From assembly GCA_963808545.1 (NCBI GenBank), contig CAWEGB010000008.1:372001-436000 (forward strand): DNA of 64,000 nucleotides, given 5' to 3'. Each line of letters begins with the position of its first letter. Position 1 is the first letter of the stretch. The stretch is from JACVRW01 sp963808545 (GTDB taxonomy: Bacteria; Actinomycetota; Thermoleophilia; Solirubrobacterales; Thermoleophilaceae). The notes beneath the pieces are model-generated. The model made no database searches, was not told where the DNA came from, and saw only the letters and a list, made by a program, of their open reading frames with translations. This document shows positions 35,819 through 44,693 of the stretch, piece after piece. Made by a program: the position numbers and the translations under genes.

Positions 35819-37822
35819 TCAGGGCCCAGACCAACCGGCGGCGTAGCAAGGCAACTCGCCGCACGTGTTTGTGAAGCTTCCGTCGAGCGCCAGGAAGTCC
35901 ACGAACTGCCCCACGGCGGCGGGCGCGAAGCCGGTGAGACCGTGTGGATCCCGGCCCTGGGTCTGGATCGTGTTGGTCACGGGCGACGGTGGCGTGCCCA
36001 GACATTCGGGGGCGCCCGGGGCCCCGCAGCCCGGCGGGCGCAGGGGACCGGTGTCGAACACCACCAGCGCGTCGCCGCGCCAGGGATAGCGCGGGATCGG
36101 CCTGATTCCGTAGAACGGCGTCTTGTCCAGGCTGCGCCCCGGGTCGAGCGCGGGCGTGCGCAGCCGGGCGCCGAGCAGCCGCGCCTCGGTCTCCGTGGCG
36201 ATGTTGGCCACCTGATGATCACCGAAGGCCTCGTGCAGCAGCACGGTGTGCCGAGGCGTGTCGGGCAGGGGGTCACCGGTCATGTGCCAGGCGTAGCCGT
36301 TGGCCTCGCCCCGGTCCCACAGGAGCTGCACCATCGAGTTGATGATCGCCTGGTCGACCCCGTTGGGATAGGTCGGGAACAGCACCTCGGCGAAGGTGTT
36401 GAACTGGGTGCTTCGGGTTAGCAACAGGCTGAAGCGAAAGCCGGGAACGATCAGCGCCGAGCGCTGTGAGTCCGGCGCCACGGCGGTGTAGGCCCCTCCG
36501 AGGATGCCGCCCAGGCTGGCCCCCGAGTAGAACAGCCGGTGGGTGTCGATCTTCCCGGCGAACTCTGGGTGGGAGGACAGACCCTCGGGGTGGATCATCG
36601 CTCGCCCGAGGAACATGAAGTTGAGCAGGCCCTGCTGGAGGCGGTCGGCCATCGTCGGGAAGCGCGACAGGTCGCCGGAGACCGACAGCGCGTTGGGGAC
36701 GTCCTCCGAGGACATCCCGGAGAAGTCCGTACCGCAGACGACGGAGTTGGCGATCGTGCTCAGCCCCGACACGCCGTCCACGGCCGAGCCCGAGCCGAAC
36801 AGCCCGTGGCCGAAGAGGAGCGGGCGGGCCGGGTTGGCCGCAGAAGCGCCGCTCGGCACGATGCACACGAAGCGGGCCTGTTGCACGTTGCCGGGAGTCC
36901 GGACGGGCAGCCCACCGCGGTCCAGGGCGAAGCGCGACCCGGGCGGACAGCCGGGCTGATCGAGGAAGCAGGGCACCGCCACTCGTCCGCTCACCCGGCG
37001 GCCCGCGGGCACGTCGCGCACCTCGTCGACGCTGAAGACAGGTGACGAACCCTCCACCTCGAGGTCGGAGAGATCCCGGTCACCCAGCTCCGCGAAGGCG
37101 CGGTCGCGCATCGACAGCAGGCGCTCGGTCAGGTTGCGCCGGCTCGCGACGGTGAAGTCCCAGGCGAGGTACAGGCTGCGCCTCTTGATGCCGGCCCGCT
37201 CCAGCCGGTGGAAGATCCCCTCGAAGTCCGCGCGGCGTCGAGCGGCCGCGCGGTTGGGTGCCCGGAGCCCGTCGCGATAGACGCGGAATGCCCGCCCGGC
37301 GGGGATGGTCGAACCGTCAGCGCGCCTGAGGTTGCGCAGCGCCACGATGTAGCGCCGGCCCTCCCTCCACCCCACGCCGGGATGGATATTCAGCGTGCGC
37401 TCGGCCGGGTTCTCGGCCCGCACGTTGAGCTCCGCCCACACCAGCTGGCGCTTCAGCGTCTTGGCGTCGATCACCACCACCGGCTGGCGGCGGTCGAAGG
37501 CGCGGCCCATGTCGGTGTTGGGCACCACGCCGCTCTGGTCCAGATCCAGGCCCGGGACCAGGGTCACGAGGATCTGCCCGGGGCTGAATCCGTCGGAGCG
37601 GTTGTAGTCGCTCGCCTCGATGTGCTTGCCGTCCTTCGAGCGCGGCGTCATCGAGTCGGTGAGCGCCAGGCGGCCATCCTCGACGAAGTGGTCGTTCGGC
37701 CAGGGCAGCAGACAGGCCGCGGGGTCGATCGGGTCGCAGCCCTTGGGGGCGGCCTGGGCGGGGGCGGCCGCGATGAACAGCGACGCGCCGACAATGGCGG
37801 CGAGCGAGACCGCTCTCCTCAT
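35819..37822 (-). CDS. Large secreted alpha/beta-hydrolase-like protein
   Basis: 667 residues with a clear signal peptide (SLAAIVGASLFIAAAPAQAA). The mature N-terminus has CDPIDPAACLLPWPNDHFVEDG and a beta-rich domain. From about residue 325 an alpha/beta-hydrolase outline appears: PLLFGHGLFGSGS, a nucleophile elbow GASLG (FYSGASLGGILGG) and a possible histidine in HEAFGDHQVAN. Eight or more cysteines suggest disulfides. Esterase or depolymerase activity is likely but the substrate is unknown. A TAAGGT box lies 9 nt before the ATG. Confidence 0.65.
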   Translation of the reverse strand: MRRAVSLAAIVGASLFIAAAPAQAAPKGCDPIDPAACLLPWPNDHFVEDGRLALTDSMTPRSKDGKHIEASDYNRSDGFSPGQILVTLVPGLDLDQSGVVPNTDMGRAFDRRQPVVVIDAKTLKRQLVWAELNVRAENPAERTLNIHPGVGWREGRRYIVALRNLRRADGSTIPAGRAFRVYRDGLRAPNRAAARRRADFEGIFHRLERAGIKRRSLYLAWDFTVASRRNLTERLLSMRDRAFAELGDRDLSDLEVEGSSPVFSVDEVRDVPAGRRVSGRVAVPCFLDQPGCPPGSRFALDRGGLPVRTPGNVQQARFVCIVPSGASAANPARPLLFGHGLFGSGSAVDGVSGLSTIANSVVCGTDFSGMSSEDVPNALSVSGDLSRFPTMADRLQQGLLNFMFLGRAMIHPEGLSSHPEFAGKIDTHRLFYSGASLGGILGGAYTAVAPDSQRSALIVPGFRFSLLLTRSTQFNTFAEVLFPTYPNGVDQAIINSMVQLLWDRGEANGYAWHMTGDPLPDTPRHTVLLHEAFGDHQVANIATETEARLLGARLRTPALDPGRSLDKTPFYGIRPIPRYPWRGDALVVFDTGPLRPPGCGAPGAPECLGTPPSPVTNTIQTQGRDPHGLTGFAPAAVGQFVDFLALDGSFTNTCGELPCYAAGWSGP

Positions 37823-37831
37823 AGCCGGGGC

Positions 37832-37837
37832 ACCTTA
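37832..37837 (-). promoter_or_regulatory. Putative -10 box (TAAGGT)
   Basis: TAAGGT on the minus strand, 9 nt before the ATG of the secreted hydrolase-like gene, with no ribosome site between them. Confidence 0.35.
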
Positions 37838-37951
37838 CACCGACGGCGCGCGCCTGGGCCGGGCGATCAAGACTTAGTCCGAGGACGCCGAACACGGTCG
37901 CCACCCTGGGGCGAACAGCGGCGCCGCCGGACGGCTTTCGGGCTTCAGCGC

Positions 37952-38803
37952 CTACTTGAGGCGGAAGGCCTTGATGCGATCCGCGTAGGCGGTCTCGTCC
38001 AGCGCGTACACGCCGTAGGCGAGCGCCTGGATCAGGCCGAGCAGCGCGGAGTGCGAGCGCACGTAGGCCGGGCTGTTCGACGAGTAGTAGAGGCGGTGAT
38101 CGGCCAGCTTGGCCACTTCCGAGAGCGTCGCGTCGGCGATCGCGATCGTCGCCGCCCTGCGGTTGCGCGCCAGCTTCATGGCCCGGACCACGAGCGGATG
38201 TGGCCGGCCTGCGGAGAAGCCCACCATCACGGTCTTGTCGTCCACGCGCCCGAGCTTGGCCAGACCCTCCTGGCTCGGTGACGCCACCACCTCGGCCCGC
38301 AGGTCGAGCAGCATCAGCAGGTGTCGCAGGTAGCTGGCGAAGAAGGCCATCTGGTCGGTGCCGCAGAGCACGATCCGGTCGGCGCGAGAGATCAGGTCCA
38401 CCGCGGCGGTCACCTCGTCGCGGTCGATCTTGCGGGCGGTCTCGGCCACGTTGGCGTGGTCGGCCGCGATCGCGGTCTCGAACTCGGTCTGGTCGATGGG
38501 GAAGAGCGGTGTCTGGGAGAGGTCGGCAGCGGAGGCGCCGTTCTCACGAGCACGCCGGTACTCGTCGCGCGCGGCGGCCTGCAGCTCGGGGAAGCCCTCG
38601 AAGCCGAGCGCCTGGGCGAAGCGCACCACGGTCGAACTGGAGGTGTTGGCGCGGCGGGCGAGCTCCTCCGCCGTGTGGAAGGCCGCCTCCTCGAGGTGGT
38701 CCACGATGTACTGGCCGACGTCCTTCTGCGAGCGGCTGAACTCGTCGAAGCGTTGCCGGATCTCTTCCGACAGTGTGAGAGCGGTCGTCCCGGTTCGGGT
38801 CAC
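37952..38803 (-). CDS. MurR/RpiR family transcriptional regulator
   Basis: 283 residues. N-terminal HTH_6 domain (SQKDVGQYIVDHLEEAAFHTAEELA, then SSSTVVRFAQALGFEGFPEL) followed by a SIS sugar-phosphate-binding domain (RIVLCGTDQMAFFASYL, MVGFSAGRPHPLVVRAM). These regulators answer to phosphosugars. It is divergent from the GST gene; no sugar catabolic gene is adjacent, so the regulon is unclear. The 129-bp gap to the secreted hydrolase gene holds only that gene's promoter. Confidence 0.9.
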   Translation of the reverse strand: MTRTGTTALTLSEEIRQRFDEFSRSQKDVGQYIVDHLEEAAFHTAEELARRANTSSSTVVRFAQALGFEGFPELQAAARDEYRRARENGASAADLSQTPLFPIDQTEFETAIAADHANVAETARKIDRDEVTAAVDLISRADRIVLCGTDQMAFFASYLRHLLMLLDLRAEVVASPSQEGLAKLGRVDDKTVMVGFSAGRPHPLVVRAMKLARNRRAATIAIADATLSEVAKLADHRLYYSSNSPAYVRSHSALLGLIQALAYGVYALDETAYADRIKAFRLK

Positions 38804-38857
38804 GGACGCGTTTTTCGTCGGCGTCGGCGCAGTTCCTTCCGAACGCCCGGCGGCCGG

Positions 38858-38863
38858 TAGCGT
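38858..38863 (+). promoter_or_regulatory. Putative -10 box (TAGCGT), leaderless start
   Basis: TAGCGT, 7 nt before the GTG of the GST gene, with no Shine-Dalgarno sequence between. It is the same hexamer as that before the lipid kinase gene. Confidence 0.45.
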
Positions 38864-38870
38864 TTGCCGC

Positions 38871-39506
38871 GTGATCCTCTACGACCACTCCTCCTCCGGG
38901 AACTGCCTGAAGTGCCGGCTGGTGCTGCGCCAGCTCGAGCTGCCCTACGAGCGCGTGAGCCTCGACCTGTTCACGGGGGAGACGCGCACCGACGAGCACT
39001 TCGCCCGCAACCCCGACGGCCGCATCCCGGTTCTCGAGCTCGACTCCGGCGAGACCATCCCCGAGTCCGGGGCCATCCTCCTCTACCTCGCCGAGGGCAC
39101 CCCGCTCCTCCCCGCCGATCGCCTCGCTCGTGCGCGGGTCCATCAGTGGATGCTGTTCGAGCAGAACCGCATCGAGAGCGACCTCGGCTACGCGCGGTTC
39201 CTGGCGCTGTCCGGGCGCCACGAGCAGATGCCGGAGGTGTTCGCCAACCGTGTGGAGCGCGGTACGGACGCGCTCGGGGCCCTCGACCGTGGTCTGGCGG
39301 CGAGCGGCGGCGCGTTCGTGACGGGCGCCGACTACACCGTGGCCGACATCGCGCTGTACGGCTACGTCGGCTGTGCCGGCGACACCGGCGTGGACCCGCG
39401 GGGCTTCGAGCACGTGAGCGCGTGGCTCGACCGGGTGGAGGCCACGCCGCGCTTCGAGAACGACCTCGAGCCGTTTCCCGCGCACGCGTCGGACCGGCCG
39501 ATCTGA
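38871..39506 (+). CDS. Glutathione S-transferase family protein
   Basis: 211 residues. N-terminal thioredoxin-like domain (ILYDHSSSGNCLKCRLVLRQLELPYE, RIPVLELDSGETIPESGAILLYLAE) and a helical C-terminal domain with YTVADIALYGY. The Ser/Cys-rich SSSGNC at the usual active site is typical of bacterial beta/omega-like forms. Actinobacteria of this group often lack glutathione, so another thiol or no thiol may be used (inference). Divergent from the RpiR gene. Confidence 0.85.
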   Translation: MILYDHSSSGNCLKCRLVLRQLELPYERVSLDLFTGETRTDEHFARNPDGRIPVLELDSGETIPESGAILLYLAEGTPLLPADRLARARVHQWMLFEQNRIESDLGYARFLALSGRHEQMPEVFANRVERGTDALGALDRGLAASGGAFVTGADYTVADIALYGYVGCAGDTGVDPRGFEHVSAWLDRVEATPRFENDLEPFPAHASDRPI

Positions 39507-39519
39507 TGCCCGGGCCGAG

Positions 39520-40386
39520 TCAGCCCGGCGTGCAGGTGCTCCGGCTTCGATCGAGCACGCGGCCGGCCACGTCACGGAACTCGAAGCTCGCCCGGCCCGG
39601 CTCGACGACGATCCTCAGCGCGCCGTAGCGGCGGTCGTTGCCGAAGGCGAGGCTGGGATCGCCACGGTCGATCCGGTAGCGCACCTGTCCTCCCGCCCCG
39701 GCCACGTACTGGACGATGCCGCCGACCGGCCGAAGGCGCTGCAGGTTGTGATCGTGGCCGCTCAGCACCGCGCGCGCCCGGCCGCGAAGGGCGTTCCAGA
39801 GCGGCGCCGTATCGGCCGCGTCCTCGTAGAAGCCGGCGCTGTAGCGAGGCCGGTGCCAGATCGCGATACGACAGTTCCCCCCACCTTCGCGCAGGACACG
39901 GCGCAACCAGGCCAGCTGGCGCGAGCCGCTCCCGTGGGCCGCCTCGGAGTTGAGGCTGATGAGCTCCCAGCCGGCGATCGTGGTGCGCGACCACGGGCCC
40001 TGGCGGCGGCCCTTCTTCGCCCGCCAGTACGGGTAGTAGCCGATGCGCCGGTTGGCCCACTCGTGGTTGCCCGGCGTGGGATCGGTGACCTTGGCCAGCG
40101 ATCCGTAGAGCGGGTCGTAGTAGGCCCGGAACTCCGACGGCAGGCCCTCGTCGTAGACGTCGCCCAGATACAGGAAGCGGTCGGGCCGGCCCCGGCGGAT
40201 CGTGCGGGCCACGGCCCGTGCGCCGTCCGTGGGCGTGGCGGCGTCACCCACGGCCCAGACCACCGCGCGGCCCGGCGAGGGATCCACCGGCACCACGGGC
40301 TCGCCCCCTCCGCCCTGGGCGGCCGCCGTGGCCGCCCCGGCCGCCAGCGCGCAGGCCAGCGCAACAGAACTGGCGGAGCGCCTCAC
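39520..40386 (-). CDS. Secreted metallophosphoesterase
   Basis: 288 residues with a signal peptide (VALACALAAGAATAAAQ). Calcineurin-like dinuclear metal site: AVGDAA, YLGDVYDEG, GNHEWANR, IWHRPRYS and SGHDHNLQRL, in family order. It resembles purple acid phosphatase-like exported enzymes. The GTG start overlaps the stop of the upstream gene by 4 bases, so it is cotranscribed with it. Likely releases phosphate from organic esters outside the cell. Confidence 0.88.
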   Translation of the reverse strand: MRRSASSVALACALAAGAATAAAQGGGGEPVVPVDPSPGRAVVWAVGDAATPTDGARAVARTIRRGRPDRFLYLGDVYDEGLPSEFRAYYDPLYGSLAKVTDPTPGNHEWANRRIGYYPYWRAKKGRRQGPWSRTTIAGWELISLNSEAAHGSGSRQLAWLRRVLREGGGNCRIAIWHRPRYSAGFYEDAADTAPLWNALRGRARAVLSGHDHNLQRLRPVGGIVQYVAGAGGQVRYRIDRGDPSLAFGNDRRYGALRIVVEPGRASFEFRDVAGRVLDRSRSTCTPG

Positions 40387-41621
40387 GGCAGCACGAACAC
40401 GCCGTCGCTCACCGCACGCTCGCCCGATGGGTCCGAGGGCCTGCTCACCAGCTCGCCGCGCACCACCATGGCGCTGGAGCCGCCCCCGTCGAGGTTGAGC
40501 GCGTCGCGAGCCCCGAGCGAGAGCATCAGGCGCGCCGCCTCGCGCAGGGTCACGCCCGCGCTCCAGCCGGGCCGGCGCCCGTCGACCGTGACCAGCAGCA
40601 GTGCTCCGTCGGCTCTCACGCCCGCCAGCGTACGGGGTTGCCGTGACGCCACGAAGGACCCGAAGAAGCCCGGCGCCTCGAGCGGGGCGAAGCCCTCGGG
40701 CCGGGCCGCAACCGACACCCGCCCGCGAGACAGCAGGCGCGGGCCGCCGCCGGTGATGAGCGTCTGCGCCGCGGGATCGAGCGCCGTGCCGCGCGCCAGC
40801 AGCGCTGTGCTCACCTCGGCGCGACCGCCCACGGGAAGGGCCCGGGAGATGAAATCGCCGGCGGCCCCGCTGCCGCTGAGCAGGACCCGTCCCCTGGCGG
40901 CCGGGCGGCCGCGTGCCCGGCCCACGCGGGTGACGATTCCGTCACGCAGCTCCGCCTCGGCGCCCGCGGACGGCGGACGGCCCCCGAAGCGGGAGCTGAG
41001 CAACACGAGCTCGCTGCGGTCCGTGCAGGTGAGGGCCGAGTTGGGGCGCTGCGTGGGCCGGTCGCCGCCGCGGCCCCCGCAGGCGGGCACCTGGCCGCGC
41101 CGGCGCTCCACGCCGTCGAGAATGCGCTGCTCGCCTTCCGGCGTTCGCACCGCTCCGTCGAACTCGAGGCGCTCGATCCGAGCCGGGGCCGCGCGGTCCG
41201 CGGGCACGACCAGGGCCGAGCGCCCGTCCACTGGTTCGCTGAGCAGGCGCCCGCCGATGGCCAGGGCGCCCACGGGATCGCCGTCGACGGCGAAGAAGCC
41301 GCCGTTGACCCCGGCGACGGTGGATGTCCGGCGCGACATCTCGGTCGGGCGCTCGAGGCCCGCCACCCGGCCGTCGGAGAGAACACCACGCAGGGCGGGG
41401 CCCTCGCCGCCCGGGGCGATCGTCAGCACGTTCACGCGCCACGGCCCTCCCTCCCGCACGATCGAGGTCCACCGGACTCCCGGAGCCACGGTCACCCGGT
41501 CACGGCGCTCGTCCAGGGAGGGCGAGCCGAGCGGCAGCTCCGCGGAGACGGCGTTCGCCGGCGCCACGGCGAGAAGCGTTGCCGCAATCAGCGCGGCGGC
41601 CGGTCGGCCCGACGTTCTCAC
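40383..41621 (-). CDS. Secreted phosphodiester glycosidase-domain protein (NAGPA family)
   Basis: 412 residues. Signal peptide (AALIAATLLAVAPANAVSA), then NAGPA/DUF2233 (PF09992) motifs: VAGVNGGFFAVDGDPVG and the C-terminal ALNLDGGGSSAMVVRGE. Family members cleave or bind sugar phosphodiesters such as cell-wall or teichoic-type links. GTG start at 41621 within a GTGA overlap with the arginase-like gene. Together with the downstream phosphoesterase it could scavenge phosphate from glycan phosphodiesters. Confidence 0.82.
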   Translation of the reverse strand: MRTSGRPAAALIAATLLAVAPANAVSAELPLGSPSLDERRDRVTVAPGVRWTSIVREGGPWRVNVLTIAPGGEGPALRGVLSDGRVAGLERPTEMSRRTSTVAGVNGGFFAVDGDPVGALAIGGRLLSEPVDGRSALVVPADRAAPARIERLEFDGAVRTPEGEQRILDGVERRRGQVPACGGRGGDRPTQRPNSALTCTDRSELVLLSSRFGGRPPSAGAEAELRDGIVTRVGRARGRPAARGRVLLSGSGAAGDFISRALPVGGRAEVSTALLARGTALDPAAQTLITGGGPRLLSRGRVSVAARPEGFAPLEAPGFFGSFVASRQPRTLAGVRADGALLLVTVDGRRPGWSAGVTLREAARLMLSLGARDALNLDGGGSSAMVVRGELVSRPSDPSGERAVSDGVFVLP

Positions 41622-42499
41622 GCCAGCGCTCCGGCCACGAGCGCCACCAGACGGCCGGCGTAGGCGCCCCCCGGGTCGAGGTCGGGGCGCAGGTCGGCGA
41701 GCGACAGGCCGGCCAGCCGGGATGAGGACAGCAGCAGCGGCAGCAGCTCCTCCAGCTGGGCCCAGGTGAGCCCGCCCGGGGCGGCGTAGGTGCTCGCCGG
41801 CATCTCGCGCTCGTCCAGCGCGTCCACGTCGACATGCAGCCAAAAGCCGGCGGGCATGCCACCGAGCCGCTCGGCGACCTGCTCGCCGAGCTGGCCCATG
41901 TCGGTCTCGGCCAGCGCGGACGCCGGCCACAGCTCGACGCCCGCCGGGACGTAGCCAATCTCCTCACGGTCGTCGGGACCGTCGCGATGACCGAGCACCG
42001 CCACGTCATGCGGATCGAGCAACGGTCGCGAGTCCCCCACCGCGAGCCACTCCTCCGCGCCTCGCCCGAGCATCACGGCCAGCGGCATGTCGGCGGCCTC
42101 CCCCGTCGGAGAGGTCCGCCCGTCGAGGCAGTCCACGTGGCCGTCGACGAAGCAGAGCCCGAGCCGCTCGCCGGACGCAGCCCGGACCGCGGCGATCGCT
42201 CCGGGCAGCACGCTGCAGTCGCCGCCGGCCACGAGCGGCCTCCGGTCCTCGTCGATCGCTGTGCGCACTGCATCCTTCAACGCGCGGTTGACCTCGACGA
42301 TGCGCTGGTAGCCGATCACGCCGCTGTCCGGATCACGCCTCGGGTCGTCGATCCGGGGGCCCACGTCGCCGGCGTCGTCGGCCCCGAACGCAGCGGCCAG
42401 CCCCGCCGCGCGGAGCGCCCCCGGCCCTCGCTCCTCGCCCCGGGCGCGGCCCGAGCAGTCGACGGGAGCACCGATCAGGCGCCAGGGCTGCTCGACCAT
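41618..42499 (-). CDS. Arginase/agmatinase family hydrolase
   Basis: 293 residues from ATG 42499 (MVEQPWRLIGAPVD); a longer start at 42571 would overlap the small charged gene. Metal motifs: DGHVD at 119-123 and HVDVDALDE later. The first motif reads GGDCS at 92-96, where ureohydrolases usually have GGDHS, so one metal ligand is Cys instead of His. This may change metal use or activity. The substrate (arginine, agmatine or a formimino compound) is unclear. Confidence 0.8.
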   Translation of the reverse strand: MVEQPWRLIGAPVDCSGRARGEERGPGALRAAGLAAAFGADDAGDVGPRIDDPRRDPDSGVIGYQRIVEVNRALKDAVRTAIDEDRRPLVAGGDCSVLPGAIAAVRAASGERLGLCFVDGHVDCLDGRTSPTGEAADMPLAVMLGRGAEEWLAVGDSRPLLDPHDVAVLGHRDGPDDREEIGYVPAGVELWPASALAETDMGQLGEQVAERLGGMPAGFWLHVDVDALDEREMPASTYAAPGGLTWAQLEELLPLLLSSSRLAGLSLADLRPDLDPGGAYAGRLVALVAGALA

Positions 42500-42530
42500 G
42501 TTGAGAGCCGGAGTCGGCCCACGGCCGACG

Positions 42531-42728
42531 CTAGTCGTCCTTGCTCCGCTCGTCGTCGGCATCGGCTTCATGCCGACGAGCGTCCTCTCGGTGGCCTTCG
42601 GCCGCCTCGGGCTCGCCGAAGAGCTCGGACGCCTCGGCCGCCTCGCGATCGGTCCGGGCGGCCCGCTCGTGCCTCGTGGCGGCGCGCTGATGCCGGCGCC
42701 GCTCCCTGCGCTCGTCGTCGTCGGCCAT
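42531..42728 (-). CDS. Small highly charged protein
   Basis: 65 residues, almost all Arg, Glu, Asp, Ala and His (MADDDERRERRRHQ ... ADDERSKDD), predicted as one long helix or disordered. It lies between the tRNA gene and the arginase-like gene with a clean ATG. Low complexity means it could be chance in GC-rich DNA; no function assigned. Confidence 0.4.
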   Translation of the reverse strand: MADDDERRERRRHQRAATRHERAARTDREAAEASELFGEPEAAEGHREDARRHEADADDERSKDD

Positions 42729-42758
42729 TCGACAGAGCCTAGTCCGGCTGCGCCCCGA

Positions 42759-42831
42759 TGGGCCGGGTAGGGATCGAACCTACGACCGATGGATTATGAG
42801 TCCACTGCTCTAACCACTGAGCTACCGGCCC
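42759..42831 (-). tRNA. tRNA with CAU anticodon (Ile2 or elongator Met)
   Basis: A full cloverleaf on the minus strand: acceptor GGGCCGG/CCGGCCC, D arm GCTC...GAGC, anticodon stem GTGGA/TCCAT with loop CTCATAA, T arm GTAGG-TTCGATC-CCTAC, discriminator A, no encoded CCA. C at acceptor positions 4 and 5 paired with G and the D-loop AGTGGTTA favour tRNA-Ile2, whose C34 becomes lysidine, over elongator Met. Confidence 0.93.
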
Positions 42832-42866
42832 CATGGGCGGCACCTTAACCGCGGCCCGGGCTGCGG

Positions 42867-43850
42867 TCAGCCCTTGGCGCTGCGAATCGCCTCGGTCAGC
42901 TCCCGCTCCGAGAAAGCACCCTCCAGCCGGGCCGCCACGTTGCCGCTCTTGTCCACGGTGAAGAGCCAGGGCTCGGTCTGGAGGTTGTACTCGGCGAGCT
43001 GAGGACGCAGGCCCTTGTCGATCCGGTTGTCGACGAAGACCTCCTGGTGGATGAACTCCACGCCCTCGCCCTCCTTGCCCGCCTTGACCGACTCGGCGAT
43101 GTCCACCACCGGACCGCATACCCGGCTCTGGCAAAGCGCCGGAGTGGCGAAGAGCAGCACCGTCGGCTTCTTGCCGGCGACATCGGCGAAGTTGCTCGAG
43201 TGCATCGAGGAGGGCGGGATGCGGGTGTCGATCGAGGCGATGTCGCCACCTGCGTCCGCCTCGGTGGGCGTGTCGATGCGCGGCGCCTTGTCGCCGGGCC
43301 TGGGAATGGTGTCCGCGGCCTCGTCGATCACCGGCAGCCGGGGCACCGCCGAGGTGGCCGCGACCAGGCGATCGTCGAGCCGGGCGATGCCGAGCACCTC
43401 GTACTCGCCGGCGGCTTCGAACGGGATGTTGGCCACGTAGACCGACTGGGCGGCGTCGGGGTCCGTCGCGGTCTGGCGACTCTGGAACTGAGGACGCACC
43501 GACAGCGATTCGAAGCGTGCCGGGTAGGGGCCCTTGGCCTGGCCGCCGCCGGCCGGCGCGACGTAGACGGCAACCGAGGCGTCGGCGATCTGGGCGCGCG
43601 AGCGGTCGAAGAGGCCGAAGCCGAAGCGGTTCTCCCCGGTCGTCAGCTGCGACACGGACGGCGCCAGCACCGGCCCGCCGCGGCCCAGGCCCTGCTGCAG
43701 CTCGGCCAGGGTCTTGGTCCCCGCCTTGGGAAAGTCCTGGGGCTCGGCCACAGGCGGGGCCGGGTTGCCGGCTCCGTCGTCGCCTCCTCCGCAGCCGGCG
43801 ACCAACGCACACGCGAACAGGGCAGCGGCAATCAGGGCTCGGCTCCTCAC
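42867..43850 (-). CDS. Lipoprotein with a thioredoxin-like domain
   Basis: About 327 residues from GTG 43850, giving a lipoprotein signal with lipobox LVAGC just before GGGDDGAG. An ATG 26 codons upstream would bury the signal. A beta-rich N-terminal domain (about 50-190) is followed by a TlpA-like fold: KKPTVLLFATPALCQSRVCGPVVD and EPWLFTVDKSGNVAARLEG. The cysteines are spaced CQSRVC rather than CxxC, as in some SCO-like proteins. Redox or copper handling on the outer face is possible but unproven. Confidence 0.75.
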   Translation of the reverse strand: MRSRALIAAALFACALVAGCGGGDDGAGNPAPPVAEPQDFPKAGTKTLAELQQGLGRGGPVLAPSVSQLTTGENRFGFGLFDRSRAQIADASVAVYVAPAGGGQAKGPYPARFESLSVRPQFQSRQTATDPDAAQSVYVANIPFEAAGEYEVLGIARLDDRLVAATSAVPRLPVIDEAADTIPRPGDKAPRIDTPTEADAGGDIASIDTRIPPSSMHSSNFADVAGKKPTVLLFATPALCQSRVCGPVVDIAESVKAGKEGEGVEFIHQEVFVDNRIDKGLRPQLAEYNLQTEPWLFTVDKSGNVAARLEGAFSERELTEAIRSAKG

Positions 43851-43970
43851 GAGGCGAGGAAGGGTAGGAGACGGTCGCTCCCGGCGGCGTGCGGGACGCG
43901 GCGGCTTAACCTGGCGTTCAACTAGCATCGCCCGCCCCCGGCCCGGTCGACTCGCCCTCAGGAGGCTCAC

Positions 43971-44693
43971 ATGGAACGCGCGGCACTGATAACCGGAGGC
44001 TCGAGCGGCATCGGACTGGCCATCGCCCGGGCACTCGGGCAGGACGGCTACTCGATCACGATCTCGGCCCGCCGCCCGGACAAGCTCACTGCCGCCGCCG
44101 AGGAGCTGCGATCGGACGGGCTCGACGTCCACGAGGTCGCGGCCAACATGACCGACGAGGACGAGATCAAGCGCGTGGTGGCCGAGCACCGTGACCGCCG
44201 CGGGCGCCTCGACGTGCTGATCAACAACGCCGGCATCGGCATCGGGGCGACGGTGGCCGACACCGAGACCAAGAAGCTCGACCTTCAGCTCGACGTCAAC
44301 CTGCGCGCCGTCTATCTCGTCGCGCGCGAGGCGATCCCGATGCTCAAGGAGGCCGGCGCGGAACACGGCAAGGCCCTGATCGTGAACACCGCCTCCATCG
44401 CCGGGAAGTCGGGGCAGGGCTTCCTGTCGGCCTATTCCGCCACCAAGTTCGGCGTGGTGGGCCTGAGCCAGGCGATGCACAAGGAGCTCTCGGCCGACGG
44501 CATACAGGTCACCGCTCTGTGTCCCGGCTTCGTGGCCACGCCCATGACCGACTGGATCGAGGGGCAGGTGCCCAAGGAGGAGATGATCCAGCCCGAGGAC
44601 ATCGCCGAGTCGGTCCGCTTCCTGCTGCGGACCTCAGCGCACTGCGTCGTGCCCGAGATCCAGTTCCTGCGCCGGGCCGACACCGACCTCTGA
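43971..44693 (+). CDS. Short-chain dehydrogenase/reductase
   Basis: 240 residues, classical SDR. Cofactor loop ITGGSSGIGLAIA at the N-terminus, NNAG motif, catalytic Ser in NTASIAGKSG and YSATK with Tyr and Lys. ARRPDK after strand 2 suggests NADP(H). AGGAGG lies 5 nt before the ATG, a strong ribosome site. Substrate unknown. The last 60 bases overlap the convergent gene. Confidence 0.92.
   Translation: MERAALITGGSSGIGLAIARALGQDGYSITISARRPDKLTAAAEELRSDGLDVHEVAANMTDEDEIKRVVAEHRDRRGRLDVLINNAGIGIGATVADTETKKLDLQLDVNLRAVYLVAREAIPMLKEAGAEHGKALIVNTASIAGKSGQGFLSAYSATKFGVVGLSQAMHKELSADGIQVTALCPGFVATPMTDWIEGQVPKEEMIQPEDIAESVRFLLRTSAHCVVPEIQFLRRADTDL

Noticed and set aside
43850..43928. ATG at 43928 as the lipoprotein start
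   Set aside because: It would add 26 Arg/Pro-rich residues in front of a normal lipoprotein signal; the GTG at 43850 gives a proper signal peptide.
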